The notes: a model not told the origin generated them from the letters alone. A stretch of 64,000 bases of DNA from Novosphingobium terrae (GCF_017163935.1 NZ_JABVZR010000001.1:2418001-2482000); one strand, 5' to 3'; numbered from the stretch's first letter, positions 10,172 through 18,243 are shown. Program-made: numbers and translations.

Positions 10172-11448
10172 GCGGGATCGCGCCAGATAGAGGGATCGGA
10201 GGCGCGGAGCGTCAGCGCCCTGCCCTGCGCTTGATGCTGTTGTTGCTGATCCTTAGCGGATCGATCCTTGGCCTGCTTCTAGGGTTTTCGCTGAGCCTGA
10301 TGGCCGCCTCCCGCCAGTTCGAGCATGCGTTGATCGCTCAGCAGCAGGCCGCGCTGGTTTCGGATCTGGCCCGCGGTGCGGAAGGCTTGAGCGCTTCGGC
10401 TTTGCAGAACAATCTGACGGCCTATCGCGATCTGATCCGGCAGGAACGACAGTTTCTGAGCCCACAACAGCAACGGGCCCAAAGCGAGGAACTGGCCCGC
10501 GCCGATGCTTTGGCGGCACTAGCGCAGCATCCCGATGCTCGCCCCCAACTGATCGCCATGGTCAAAGCCATCGACAGCAGCGAACAACATGAGGTGGCCG
10601 CCGCCCGCGCCGATCTCACCCGCATCCGCCGCGATACGATCATGCTTGGGGCTTTACTGGCCGTTACGGCCTTGGGTGCCGCTGCCATCGGCCTGATCCA
10701 GTTGCAACGCTCCAACCGCGATCTGACAGCGGAGATCACCGCCCGAACGCAGGATCTGCGCGCCATAGACCAGTCACGCCGTCTGTTCTTCGCCAAGGCC
10801 AGTCATGAGCTGCGCACCCCCGTCACCGCCATCCGCGTGATGGCAGAGGTGGCGCTGGACAGCAGCATGGATACTGCGCCTGTGCTGCGCGATATCGTGG
10901 CCCAGACCGGCTTTCTCAATCACCGGATAGAGGAACTGCTGTCGCTTTCCAGCGCTGCCGAAGGGCGCCCGATGATGGTCCCCCAACCCTGCGGTCTGGC
11001 CGAGGTTCTGGCCAGCGCCTCCTTGCAGGCTCAGCCCTATGCCCGATCCATCAGCGTGACGATCCGGCAGGATCAAAGCCCCGCCCCCATTATCGCCATG
11101 GCGGATCGGCGCTGGTTAGCTCAGGCCGCGCTGGCCGTGATCGACAATGGGCTGAAGTTCTCCGATCCGGGCGGGATGCTGGACCTGTCGTTAAGCAGCA
11201 ACGGCCACACCGCCACCATCGCCATTGCCGACACCGGACCCGGCGTGCTGCCCAGCGAACTGCCCCGCATTTTCGACGCCTATTATCAGGCCGAGGGCGG
11301 CAAGATGCGCGGCGGCACCGGTCTGGGACTGGCGCTGGCGCGCTGGGTGGTCGAGCAGCATGGCGGCTCTATCCGTGCCGAAAACCGTGAAACCGCCGGA
11401 TGTCGGATCGTGATGGAATTGCCCTTGCTGAAGGAGGATGCGGCGTGA
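10168..11448 (+). CDS. Two-component sensor histidine kinase (TBDR-linked)
   Basis: A 426-aa membrane kinase: first membrane helix at about residues 23-46 (after R-L-M-L-L-L-L-I-L), a mainly helical extracytoplasmic region, a second helix at about 155-175, a short coiled coil, then HisKA with the phospho-acceptor His in K-A-S-H-E-L-R-T-P-V-T-A, and an HATPase domain with A-D-T-G-P-G-V and G-T-G-L-G-L-A-L-A. GTG 10168 overlaps the receptor stop (GTGA) and has AAGGA upstream, so translation is probably coupled to the receptor. Its own stop overlaps the regulator start. The helical sensor region shows no recognised ligand-binding fold, so the stimulus is unknown. Confidence 0.92.
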   Translation: MSGIAPDRGIGGAERQRPALRLMLLLLILSGSILGLLLGFSLSLMAASRQFEHALIAQQQAALVSDLARGAEGLSASALQNNLTAYRDLIRQERQFLSPQQQRAQSEELARADALAALAQHPDARPQLIAMVKAIDSSEQHEVAAARADLTRIRRDTIMLGALLAVTALGAAAIGLIQLQRSNRDLTAEITARTQDLRAIDQSRRLFFAKASHELRTPVTAIRVMAEVALDSSMDTAPVLRDIVAQTGFLNHRIEELLSLSSAAEGRPMMVPQPCGLAEVLASASLQAQPYARSISVTIRQDQSPAPIIAMADRRWLAQAALAVIDNGLKFSDPGGMLDLSLSSNGHTATIAIADTGPGVLPSELPRIFDAYYQAEGGKMRGGTGLGLALARWVVEQHGGSIRAENRETAGCRIVMELPLLKEDAA

Positions 11449-12122
11449 TCCTGCTGGTCGAGGATGATGTGGCCATCGGCAGTTCGGTCAGCCAAGGGCT
11501 GGCGGCGCGGGGTTTCCCGATCCGCTGGCTAAGGCGCGGCGCGGAGTTGCTCGATCAGGTGAACGCGGGCGAGGTCAGCGTGGTCATCCTCGATCTGGGC
11601 CTGCCCGATGGCGATGGGCTGGATCTGTGCCGCCAGCTGCGCGCGCAGGGCCACCACATGCCGGTGCTGATGCTGACCGCGCGCGGCACGCTGGATGACC
11701 GCCTCGAAGGCTTCGAAGCCGGGACCGACGATTATCTCCCCAAGCCCTTCGCCTTTGCCGAGCTTGTCGCGCGCATCACCGTTATGGCACGTCGCGCACA
11801 GCAGCTGGCGCCTGCCCCCATCAGCTTCGGCTCGCTGAGTGTGGATCAGGCCAAAGGGCAGGTTCTGCGCCATGGCGAGAAGCTAACCATGGAACCTAAG
11901 GCTCATGCCCTACTGCTGCAACTGGCGGCACGGCGGGGCGCTCTGATGCCTCGCCAGACGCTGATCGATACGGTCTGGGGGGAGGATTCTTCTATCACAG
12001 ACAACACGTTGGATGTCTCGATCAGCATCCTGCGCCGTCGTCTGGCGCAAAGCGCGCCTGAACTCGCCGTGCGTGCCATCAAGGGTCAGGGCGTGCAACT
12101 GGTCTGCAGCCTTATACCTTAG
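11445..12122 (+). CDS. OmpR-family response regulator (TBDR-linked)
   Basis: A 225-aa regulator: receiver domain (L-L-V-E-D-D, phospho-acceptor Asp in V-I-L-D-L-G-L-P-D, Lys in L-P-K-P-F) and a winged-helix DNA-binding domain (M-E-P-K-A-H-A-L-L-L-Q-L, then D-N-T-L-D-V-S-I-S-I-L-R-R-R-L). GTG 11445 is preceded by AAGGAGG at ideal spacing and overlaps the kinase stop (GTGA). It is the cognate partner of the kinase at 10168-11448. Probable targets are its own operon and the TBDR that follows at 12243; that is inferred from position. Confidence 0.94.
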   Translation: MILLVEDDVAIGSSVSQGLAARGFPIRWLRRGAELLDQVNAGEVSVVILDLGLPDGDGLDLCRQLRAQGHHMPVLMLTARGTLDDRLEGFEAGTDDYLPKPFAFAELVARITVMARRAQQLAPAPISFGSLSVDQAKGQVLRHGEKLTMEPKAHALLLQLAARRGALMPRQTLIDTVWGEDSSITDNTLDVSISILRRRLAQSAPELAVRAIKGQGVQLVCSLIP

Positions 12123-12125
12123 GTC

Positions 12126-12147
12126 ATCCTGACGAAACCATCAGGAT
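12126..12147. other. Short inverted repeat after the OmpR-type regulator
   Basis: A perfect 7-bp inverted repeat ATCCTGA/TCAGGAT with an 8-base loop, four bases after the regulator stop. It has no T tail, so it may be a weak terminator, a transcript-stabilising hairpin or an operator. The rest of the 120-base gap up to the next gene shows no clear signal. Confidence 0.35.
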
Positions 12148-12242
12148 TCCCCTCCCCCAGCTTGATAATCAGAATGCAGATGATGAAAACCGCAGCAACC
12201 GAAAGAACCAATTCGGGATAAAGCTGCGCGGGAGGATAAGAT

Positions 12243-14789
12243 ATGACCAAGACGATGATGCTCGGCGCGACCTGCCTGGCCGGAAGCCTGCTGGCTGCAA
12301 ACCCCGCACTGGCCGCCGATGACGCAGGGGCCGAATATACCGGGAGCAGTGGCCCCGCCATCGTCGTCACCGCGCCGCTGGCCAGTGACACCACCACGCT
12401 CAGCAATGTGCCCGCCAATGCGCAGGTGCTGTCCGGCGATGCGCTCATCCGCCAGAACCATGAAAATCTGGCCGATCTGCTCAACGCCAATCTCGGCTCG
12501 ATCTCGCTGAGCAACGGCACCGGCAGTCCCTATCAGAGCGATGTGTCCTATCGCGGTTTTCAGGCGACCTCGCTGCTCGGCTCGCCCACCGGCCTGTCGG
12601 TCTATCTCGACGGGGTGCGGATGAACGAGGCCTTCGGCTCGATCGTCAACTGGGATCTGATCCCGCTCAATGCCGTGAAGCAGGTGGAGGTGCTGCCCGG
12701 CTCCAACCCCTTGTTCGGGCTCAACACTCTGGGCGGCGCGCTGGTGCTGGACACCAAGAACGGCGCCGACAATGGCGGGCTGGGCGTCACCATGCAGGCC
12801 GGTTCCTTCAACCGCAAGGCGGTGCAGGCCGAGGCGGGCGGCACCTTCGCCAACAAGGCGTTCGACTGGTTCGTCGCGGGCAATTATGACGAGCAGGACG
12901 GCTATCGCTGGTACACCAGCACCACAGTCAAACAGGCCTATGGCAAGCTGCGCTGGCACGGCACATCGGCCAATGCCGAGCTGGGCGCGGTGTGGGCTGA
13001 CACCTCGCTCAATGGTACGCAGGCGCTGCCGCTTTCCATGCTGGGCACGCCGCAGATGGCTTATACATGGCCGGACAATGTCTCGAACAATCAGATCATT
13101 GTGAACTTCAAGGCCGATGCGCGGCTGGCTTCGAATGTAAAGATCAGCGGCAATGTCTATTATCGCCGCTCGAAAGCGCATTCCAGCAACAGCAACGCCA
13201 GCAATGACGATGGTTGCGAGGGCGGTGAATCGCGCAACTGCACAGCGGACGCGGTGAATGGCACGGCGCTAGATCTTTACCAGATCAATCCTTACGCGCA
13301 GGGCACCGCCAAATACGCGAATTTTAGGCCTTACACCGGCAATCTGCCGATCCATAATTACGAGGATAACATCAACACCTCGATGGTGCTGTCCAACGTC
13401 AACCAGCGGACCTTCGGGGGCAATGCGCTGGTGGATGTGGATGCGCCGCTGTTCGGGCTGAAGAATGACTTCAATCTGGGCGGCACTTGGGAAACCTCGG
13501 ACATTCACTACGACCAGAGCACCTATCTGGCCTATCTGGTGAACTATCAGACGGTTGTGATGCCCTGGAACTTCAAATATGGCAGCACCGCAGGCTTTCA
13601 GGGCAATCCGCTGGTGAGCAGCGTGGCGATTTCTTCCCACAACAGCAGCTACAACATCTTTGCCCGCGATATGCTGTCCCTGACCGACAGGCTTGGCATC
13701 ACCGGCTCAGTCAGCTTCACCTCCACGCATGTGTCGCTGGGGGGCAGCAACAGCCAGTTCCTCAATGAGGATGGCGGCTTCAGCTGGACCGGCAGTGACG
13801 GGCTGAAATATTACAACCCCGCCTATATCGGCGCCTCCTACTGGACGACCTCCAGCACCGCCGGGGCCGGTTCATCACTGACCACCGCCAAAATCCCCAC
13901 CGGCGGTGTGGCCGGGCCGGAGGTTGATCCGGTCAATGGCTCACACACCTATCGCAGGGTCAATCCTGCCGTGGGCATTGTGTGGAACCCGCTGAAAGAG
14001 ATCGGCCTTTTCGCCAATTACAGCGAGGCGATGCGCGCACCCACCGCCATCGAACTGGCCTGCGCCGATCCGGCCCGGCCCTGCGCCCTGCCCACCGGTT
14101 TCAACGGCGACCCGGATCTCAAGCCCGTCGTCGCCCGCACCATCGAGGTGGGCGGTCGCGGCGCCATCGGGAAGCATATCGGCTGGAACGCGGCTTTCTA
14201 TCGCACGCGGCTCAACAACGACATTCAGTTTATCTTCGACAGTTCGGGGATGGGTTACTTCGCCAATGTCGGCAAGACGCAGCGGCAGGGCGTGGAAGTT
14301 GGCCTGACGGGCGATTTCAAGACGCTGCATCTGGGCGCCAGCTATGGCCATGTGTCCGCAACCTACCGCTCCAGCTTCACCGATGAGAATGGCGATACGG
14401 TGCAGCCCGGCAACCATATCACCGGCATTCCTTCCGATACGGTCAAGCTGCGGGCGCTTTACACGCCGATCCGGCAGCTGGCCTTGGGCGCCAATCTGAT
14501 CGCGGTGTCCAGCCAGTATGCTCATGGCGACGAGGCCAATCTCAACGGCGCGGTGCCGGGCTATGCGCTGGTCAACCTCGATCTGCATGTGATGCCCGTG
14601 CAGCATCTGGAGCTGTTCGCCAACATCACCAATCTGTTCAACCGCCATTACGCCACCTTCGGCGTGCTGGGCACCAACATCTACAACGGGCAGGACGAGC
14701 AATTCCGCACCCCCGCGCCGGGCCGCGCCTTTATGGTGGGCGTGCGCTATAACTTCGGGCGCAATCCGGGCTCTTCGACCGAAGACTGA
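12243..14789 (+). CDS. TonB-dependent outer membrane receptor
   Basis: An 848-aa TBDR with a signal peptide (cleavage near A-L-A-A-D-D), a plug domain (D-V-S-Y-R-G-F, V-Y-L-D-G-V-R-M-N-E-A-F-G, V-L-P-G-S-N-P-L-F-G-L-N-T-L-G-G-A-L) and a long barrel with Cys-containing extracellular loops around D-D-G-C-E-G-G-E-S. The C-terminus ends V-R-Y-N-F-G-R followed by a short tail. ATG 12243 has GGGAGGAT upstream. It follows the TBDR/kinase/regulator unit after a 120-base gap, so it may be a regulated target. Its N-terminus lacks an STN domain. The substrate cannot be assigned from sequence; the plug resembles ferric-dicitrate/siderophore-type receptors in general form. Confidence 0.92.
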   Translation: MTKTMMLGATCLAGSLLAANPALAADDAGAEYTGSSGPAIVVTAPLASDTTTLSNVPANAQVLSGDALIRQNHENLADLLNANLGSISLSNGTGSPYQSDVSYRGFQATSLLGSPTGLSVYLDGVRMNEAFGSIVNWDLIPLNAVKQVEVLPGSNPLFGLNTLGGALVLDTKNGADNGGLGVTMQAGSFNRKAVQAEAGGTFANKAFDWFVAGNYDEQDGYRWYTSTTVKQAYGKLRWHGTSANAELGAVWADTSLNGTQALPLSMLGTPQMAYTWPDNVSNNQIIVNFKADARLASNVKISGNVYYRRSKAHSSNSNASNDDGCEGGESRNCTADAVNGTALDLYQINPYAQGTAKYANFRPYTGNLPIHNYEDNINTSMVLSNVNQRTFGGNALVDVDAPLFGLKNDFNLGGTWETSDIHYDQSTYLAYLVNYQTVVMPWNFKYGSTAGFQGNPLVSSVAISSHNSSYNIFARDMLSLTDRLGITGSVSFTSTHVSLGGSNSQFLNEDGGFSWTGSDGLKYYNPAYIGASYWTTSSTAGAGSSLTTAKIPTGGVAGPEVDPVNGSHTYRRVNPAVGIVWNPLKEIGLFANYSEAMRAPTAIELACADPARPCALPTGFNGDPDLKPVVARTIEVGGRGAIGKHIGWNAAFYRTRLNNDIQFIFDSSGMGYFANVGKTQRQGVEVGLTGDFKTLHLGASYGHVSATYRSSFTDENGDTVQPGNHITGIPSDTVKLRALYTPIRQLALGANLIAVSSQYAHGDEANLNGAVPGYALVNLDLHVMPVQHLELFANITNLFNRHYATFGVLGTNIYNGQDEQFRTPAPGRAFMVGVRYNFGRNPGSSTED

Positions 14790-14803
14790 TGGCCGAGACT
14801 TGT

Positions 14804-14834
14804 GCGGGGTGGCGATCAGCAACAACCACCCCGC
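14804..14834 (+). terminator. Candidate terminator hairpin after TBDR
   Basis: An 8-bp perfect stem GCGGGGTG/CACCCCGC with a 15-base loop, 14 bases after the TBDR stop. There is no T run, so it may only be a 3'-end stabilising hairpin. Confidence 0.35.
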
Positions 14835-14893
14835 GCAAAGCAATCGACCATAAGGCAAACGACACTTTCTTACCGTCGCAAGACAGGCTATTT

Positions 14894-14919
14894 CTCCCCC
14901 ACCACATAAAAAGGGGGAG
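14894..14919 (+). promoter_or_regulatory. Hairpin covering the M28 peptidase ribosome-binding site
   Basis: CTCCCCC (14894-14900) pairs perfectly with GGGGGAG (14913-14919), which is the ribosome-binding site of the gene starting at 14925. The 12-base loop is A-rich. Folded, it would hide the site and lower translation; whether it responds to a signal is unknown. Confidence 0.45.
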
Positions 14920-14924
14920 CTTCC

Positions 14925-16541
14925 ATGAAGCCATATCTGCTGCTTGCCGCCGCCCTGATCGCTCCGGCCATGCTCGCGCCCGCCGCGCAGGCCGGGGACG
15001 ACACGCAGGTCGCCCGCATCATCGATGAGGGCATGAACCACAGCGAGGCCATGACCACCGCCTCGGCCCTGATGGACCGCATCGGGCCGCGCCTCACCAA
15101 TTCGGACGCGCATCGCCGCGCTCAGCAATGGGCGATGGAGGTTTTGCGCTCCTACGGCATGCAGAATGTGCATCAGGAGGCCTTCGACTTCGGCCTCGGC
15201 TGGAACCTCACCTCCTATTCGGCCACGATGGTCGCGCCGCGCCAGATCCCCCTCACCGTGATCCCGGTGGCATGGTCGCCGCCCACCACCGGCACCTTGC
15301 GTGGCAGCATCGTGGTCGCGCCGATCACCAGGGAAAGCCAGTTCGCGCAGTGGAAGGGCAAGCTGCTGGGCAAGATCGTGCTGATCTCCATGCCGGGCGA
15401 AAGCGCCGAGCCCAAGGACAGCTTCTTCAAGCGCCTCTCCGATAGCGAGGTCAACGCGCTCGACAGCTATGACATCCCCCATTTCGACCCCGAAATGGCC
15501 AAGCCCAACCCCAATTCCCCGCGCTTTTTCCAGCGCAAGCTCTCCGAATTCCTGAAGTCGGAAGGCGCCATCGCCATGGTCAAGATGACCTATCGCGACG
15601 GCAAGCTGGTCCATGGCGAGGGCTATGACTATCAGCCCGGCAAGACGCTGGCGCTGCCCACGCTGGATATGGCTCAGGAGGATTACCGGCGGCTGGTGCG
15701 CCTGTCGCTCACCGGCGCCGATCCGCAGATGGAACTGTCTGTCAACGCCACCTATGATGACAAGAATTTGAAGGCGTCCAACGTCATCGCCGAAATCCCC
15801 GGCACCGATCCCAAGGCCGGTTACGTGATGGCGGGCGGCCATTTCGACAGCTGGATCGCGGGCGATGGCGCCACCGACAATGGCGCGGGCAGCGTGGCGG
15901 TGATGGAAGCGGCGCGCCTGATCATGAAGCTGGGCATCAAGCCCAGGCGCACCATCCGCATCGCCCTGTGGGGCGGCGAGGAGCAGGGCCTGCTGGGCAG
16001 CCGCGCCTATATCGAGCAGCATCTGGTCAGCCGCCCGGTCGACCCCAAGCTCGACGGGATGGAGGCCTATATGCAGTGGCGCAACGCCTTCCCCATCACG
16101 CCCAAGCCCGAATACAAGGAGCTGAAGGCCTATTTCAACATGGACAATGGCTCGGGCCGTTTCCGCGGCATCTTTGCCGAAGGCAATGTGGGCGCCGAAC
16201 CGCTGCTGAGCGCATGGCTGGCCCCCTTCAAATCGATGGGCGCGGGCCATGTGGTGGCCAAGAAGACCGGCGGCACCGATCATGTCTTTATGCAGGCGGT
16301 GGGTCTGCCCGCCTATCAGTTCATTCAGGACCCGCTCGATTACGGCAGCCGTGTGCATCACTCCAGCCTCGACACGCTGGACCATATGCGCGGCGACGAT
16401 ATGCGTCAGGCCAGCGTGATCATCGCCGGGATGCTGTGGGAAGCGGCCAACAGCGACAAGGAACTGCCACGCCAGCCCCTGCCCACGCAGCCTGCCGCCA
16501 GTGATCCCTTCAAGGTCAAGGACCCTGCCATCGAGCAGTAA
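14925..16541 (+). CDS. M28-family zinc metallopeptidase, exported
   Basis: A 538-aa secreted or periplasmic aminopeptidase-like zinc enzyme. A signal peptide (about 1-23, ending A-A-Q-A-G) is followed by a PA-like inserted region and the M28 catalytic core. Zinc and catalytic residues are visible: His306 in G-G-H-F-D-S, Asp318 in G-A-T-D-N-G-A-G, Glu352-Glu353 in G-G-E-E-Q-G, and His478/His479 in R-V-H-H-S-S-L-D-T. It would release amino acids from peptides outside the cytoplasm. ATG 14925 has GGGGGAG upstream, lying inside a hairpin. It stands alone between a TBDR and a repeat element, so any link to peptide uptake is only suggestive. Confidence 0.93.
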   Translation: MKPYLLLAAALIAPAMLAPAAQAGDDTQVARIIDEGMNHSEAMTTASALMDRIGPRLTNSDAHRRAQQWAMEVLRSYGMQNVHQEAFDFGLGWNLTSYSATMVAPRQIPLTVIPVAWSPPTTGTLRGSIVVAPITRESQFAQWKGKLLGKIVLISMPGESAEPKDSFFKRLSDSEVNALDSYDIPHFDPEMAKPNPNSPRFFQRKLSEFLKSEGAIAMVKMTYRDGKLVHGEGYDYQPGKTLALPTLDMAQEDYRRLVRLSLTGADPQMELSVNATYDDKNLKASNVIAEIPGTDPKAGYVMAGGHFDSWIAGDGATDNGAGSVAVMEAARLIMKLGIKPRRTIRIALWGGEEQGLLGSRAYIEQHLVSRPVDPKLDGMEAYMQWRNAFPITPKPEYKELKAYFNMDNGSGRFRGIFAEGNVGAEPLLSAWLAPFKSMGAGHVVAKKTGGTDHVFMQAVGLPAYQFIQDPLDYGSRVHHSSLDTLDHMRGDDMRQASVIIAGMLWEAANSDKELPRQPLPTQPAASDPFKVKDPAIEQ

Positions 16542-16552
16542 GTGAGGCTGAA

Positions 16553-16652
16553 GCATCGCGCGAAAAAGTGGGAACCGGTTTTTTCGCTTAAAGCGATGCG
16601 GCAACAAAAACCTGGAGCATAATGCGTGATTCCTAAATCACGCATTATGCTC
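16553..16652. repeat. Dispersed palindromic repeat element, copy 1
   Basis: An intergenic element of about 100 bases made of two hairpins. Stem 1 joins GCATCGC (16553-16559) and GCGATGC (16593-16599) around the core GTGGGAACCGGTTTT (16568-16582). Stem 2 is a perfect 16-bp inverted repeat starting GAGCATAATGCG (16615-16630 with 16637-16652). A second copy is at 25179-25276, sharing the core, the CAAAAACC-x-GGAGCAT segment and the terminal palindrome. It resembles small REP-like repeats known to recur in alphaproteobacterial genomes. Confidence 0.85.
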
Positions 16653-16664
16653 TAGACGCGCGGT

Positions 16665-16910
16665 ATGAAGACCAACCGCGCCCTTTCCGCCGCCCGCGCC
16701 CGTGAAGACCGGGAAAAATGCCTCGCATGGCTGCTCCCGCATATGAGCGACGGCAAGCCCAAGCTGCACAGCAAGGATGGCTATCGCGATCTGGCGCGGC
16801 AGGAGTTCAACTTTTCCGCCGCCGCCTTCAACGATGCGTGGATCTGGGCGGTGGAGGAAACCGGGCGTCAGGACTGGTACGAAGGGAAAGGTCGCGAAGG
16901 CGAGGATTGA
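16665..16910 (+). CDS. Small conserved-looking hypothetical protein
   Basis: An 81-aa basic, soluble protein with no signal peptide or membrane segment. It begins M-K-T-N-R-A-L-S-A-A-R-A-R-E-D-R-E and has an aromatic C-terminal part (N-D-A-W-I-W-A-V-E-E-T-G-R-Q-D-W-Y). I do not recognise a family. Its stop overlaps the ATG of the following SRAP-like gene (TGATG), so the two are co-translated and probably act together. The start lies 12 bases after the palindromic repeat, which may therefore supply the 5' end of its transcript. Confidence 0.7.
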   Translation: MKTNRALSAARAREDREKCLAWLLPHMSDGKPKLHSKDGYRDLARQEFNFSAAAFNDAWIWAVEETGRQDWYEGKGREGED

Positions 16911-17461
16911 TGCCGCGCACCTATCACCTTGATGCGCCTGCCGATGCGATTGGCCGGGCTCTGGGCGCCGATGCTCAGGGTGATGTCTGGCAGGGCGGCA
17001 CGGTGGTGCCCACGGGCTATGCGCCGGTGGTGATCGGCGGCAAGGAAGGCGCAAGGCTGGTGCCGCGCCAATGGGGCGTGCCGCCTCCGCCGCGCGGCGA
17101 ACATGTGGTGACGCATGTGCGCAACATCGGCAGCCCTTTCTGGATCGGCACCTTGCGCCACACGGAATTTCGCTGTCTGGTGCCCGCCACCCATTTCGCG
17201 GGGAGCGGCAAGACGTGGCTGGCGGTGCCCTCCATGCCGATCTTCGCCTTTGCCGGGATCTGGCGCGATTCCGAGGTGCCCAGCTTCGCCATCCTGACCA
17301 CCGAGGGCCGCATGCCTGTGGGCTCGGAGAGCAGCAGCGCCACCATGCCGGTGATCCTCCATCCGCGCGATTACCGGGCGTGGCTGCATCAGGACTGGAA
17401 GCAGGCGCAGCGTCTTGTGGCGCCCTTCCCCGCGCAACTGCTGCGCAACCTTGGCGGATAG
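16910..17461 (+). CDS. SRAP (YedK/HMCES-like) domain protein, degenerate active site
   Basis: A 183-aa protein aligning with the SOS-response-associated SRAP family, which in active members (E. coli YedK, human HMCES) crosslinks to abasic DNA through Cys2. Family landmarks are R-Q-W-G-V-P-P, F-R-C-L-V-P-A, F-A-F-A-G-I-W, A-I-L-T-T-E-G and M-P-V-I-L-H-P-R-D-Y-R-A-W-L. The key residues are missing: residue 2 is Pro, not Cys; the Asn of the I-N-A-R segment appears replaced by His (T-H-V-R); the Glu of the usual F-Y-E-W segment is absent (F-A-G-S-G); and the His of H-D-R-M-P is absent (S-A-T-M-P). ATG 16910 overlaps the preceding stop, and no other start restores Met-Cys. Probably non-catalytic or of different chemistry. 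Confidence 0.8.
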   Translation: MPRTYHLDAPADAIGRALGADAQGDVWQGGTVVPTGYAPVVIGGKEGARLVPRQWGVPPPPRGEHVVTHVRNIGSPFWIGTLRHTEFRCLVPATHFAGSGKTWLAVPSMPIFAFAGIWRDSEVPSFAILTTEGRMPVGSESSSATMPVILHPRDYRAWLHQDWKQAQRLVAPFPAQLLRNLGG

Positions 17462-17472
17462 AGAGGCTTACC

Positions 17473-17937
17473 ATGCCCGTTGAGATCGAACGCAAATTCC
17501 TTGCCGCCGATGACAGCTGGCGCGCGGCGGCGGATGGCGGAAAACGCCTGTGTCAGGGCTATCTGGCGCAATCGGCAGACAGCAGCGTGCGGGTCAGGCT
17601 GGCCGGCGATCAGGCATGGCTGACCGTCAAAGGGACCGCACCCGGCATCACCCGGCCCGAGTTCGAATATGCCATCCCGGCGGCCGACGCCGAAGCGATG
17701 TTGCAGATGTGCCCCCAGCCGCTGGTGATCAAGACCCGCTACCGCGTGCCCCACGAAGGCCTGATCTGGGAGGTGGATGTGTTCGAGGGCCATGCCGCAG
17801 GGCTGATCCTCGCCGAGGTGGAACTGACCAGCGCGGATCAAGCCATTACCCTCCCCGCATGGGCGGGGCGTGAGGTCAGTGACGATCCGGCCTATCGCAA
17901 TGCCGCGATTGCCATCCGCTCGCCTCTGGAACGCTAA
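17473..17937 (+). CDS. CYTH-domain protein (triphosphate tunnel family)
   Basis: A 154-aa single-domain CYTH protein. It begins with the diagnostic P-V-E-I-E-R-K-F-L and contains the expected barrel residues: R-V-R-L, W-L-T-V-K-G, E-F-E-Y-A-I-P, K-T-R-Y-R-V, W-E-V-D-V-F-E-G and A-E-V-E-L. Such proteins are usually inorganic triphosphatases or bind triphosphorylated substrates with a divalent metal; the substrate here is unknown. The start is ATG 17473, 12 bases after the SRAP-like stop, so it is probably the third gene of the 16665-17937 operon. No CHAD domain is fused. Confidence 0.93.
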   Translation: MPVEIERKFLAADDSWRAAADGGKRLCQGYLAQSADSSVRVRLAGDQAWLTVKGTAPGITRPEFEYAIPAADAEAMLQMCPQPLVIKTRYRVPHEGLIWEVDVFEGHAAGLILAEVELTSADQAITLPAWAGREVSDDPAYRNAAIAIRSPLER

Positions 17938-17943
17938 AACCGC

Positions 17944-18120
17944 TTACCGCCCGTTCGCGGCCAGCTTCTTCAAACGCCGCGGCAGATCGGCGCTGACCTT
18001 GCGCAACTCCTGAGGCTGGGCCTTTTTCCACGCGCGGCATTCAGGCTTGGTCCGCCCGCAACCGCGACACCAGCCGGTGCGGTCATCGAACACACAATTC
18101 TCGATACAGGGTGAGCGCAT
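17944..18120 (-). CDS. DUF1289 domain protein (58 aa)
   Basis: A short gene encoding 58 aa. The translation begins M-R-S-P-C-I-E-N-C-V-F-D and contains G-W-C-R-G-C-G-R-T-K-P-E-C-R-A-W, the four-cysteine arrangement of DUF1289, followed by a basic helical tail K-K-A-Q-P-Q-E-L-R-K. The Cys set suggests a small metal-binding protein, but no function is established. It is convergent with the CYTH gene, with only six bases between the two stops. Confidence 0.85.
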   Translation of the reverse strand: MRSPCIENCVFDDRTGWCRGCGRTKPECRAWKKAQPQELRKVSADLPRRLKKLAANGR

Positions 18121-18243
18121 CGGGCGCCCTTAGCCCATCGGCATGCCAATGGCCAAGGCCTGTCGAAGGATGGCCGGATTGGATGCCGGAGAGACAAGTC
18201 ATGGCGCGTTGCGCAGTCCCGCGATCCATTTATACAGACGCTT

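Noticed and set aside
13941..16607. An 888-aa open frame opposite the TBDR and M28 genes
   Set aside because: The composition is typical antisense shadow (His/Arg/Gly rich), and both forward genes have clear motifs.
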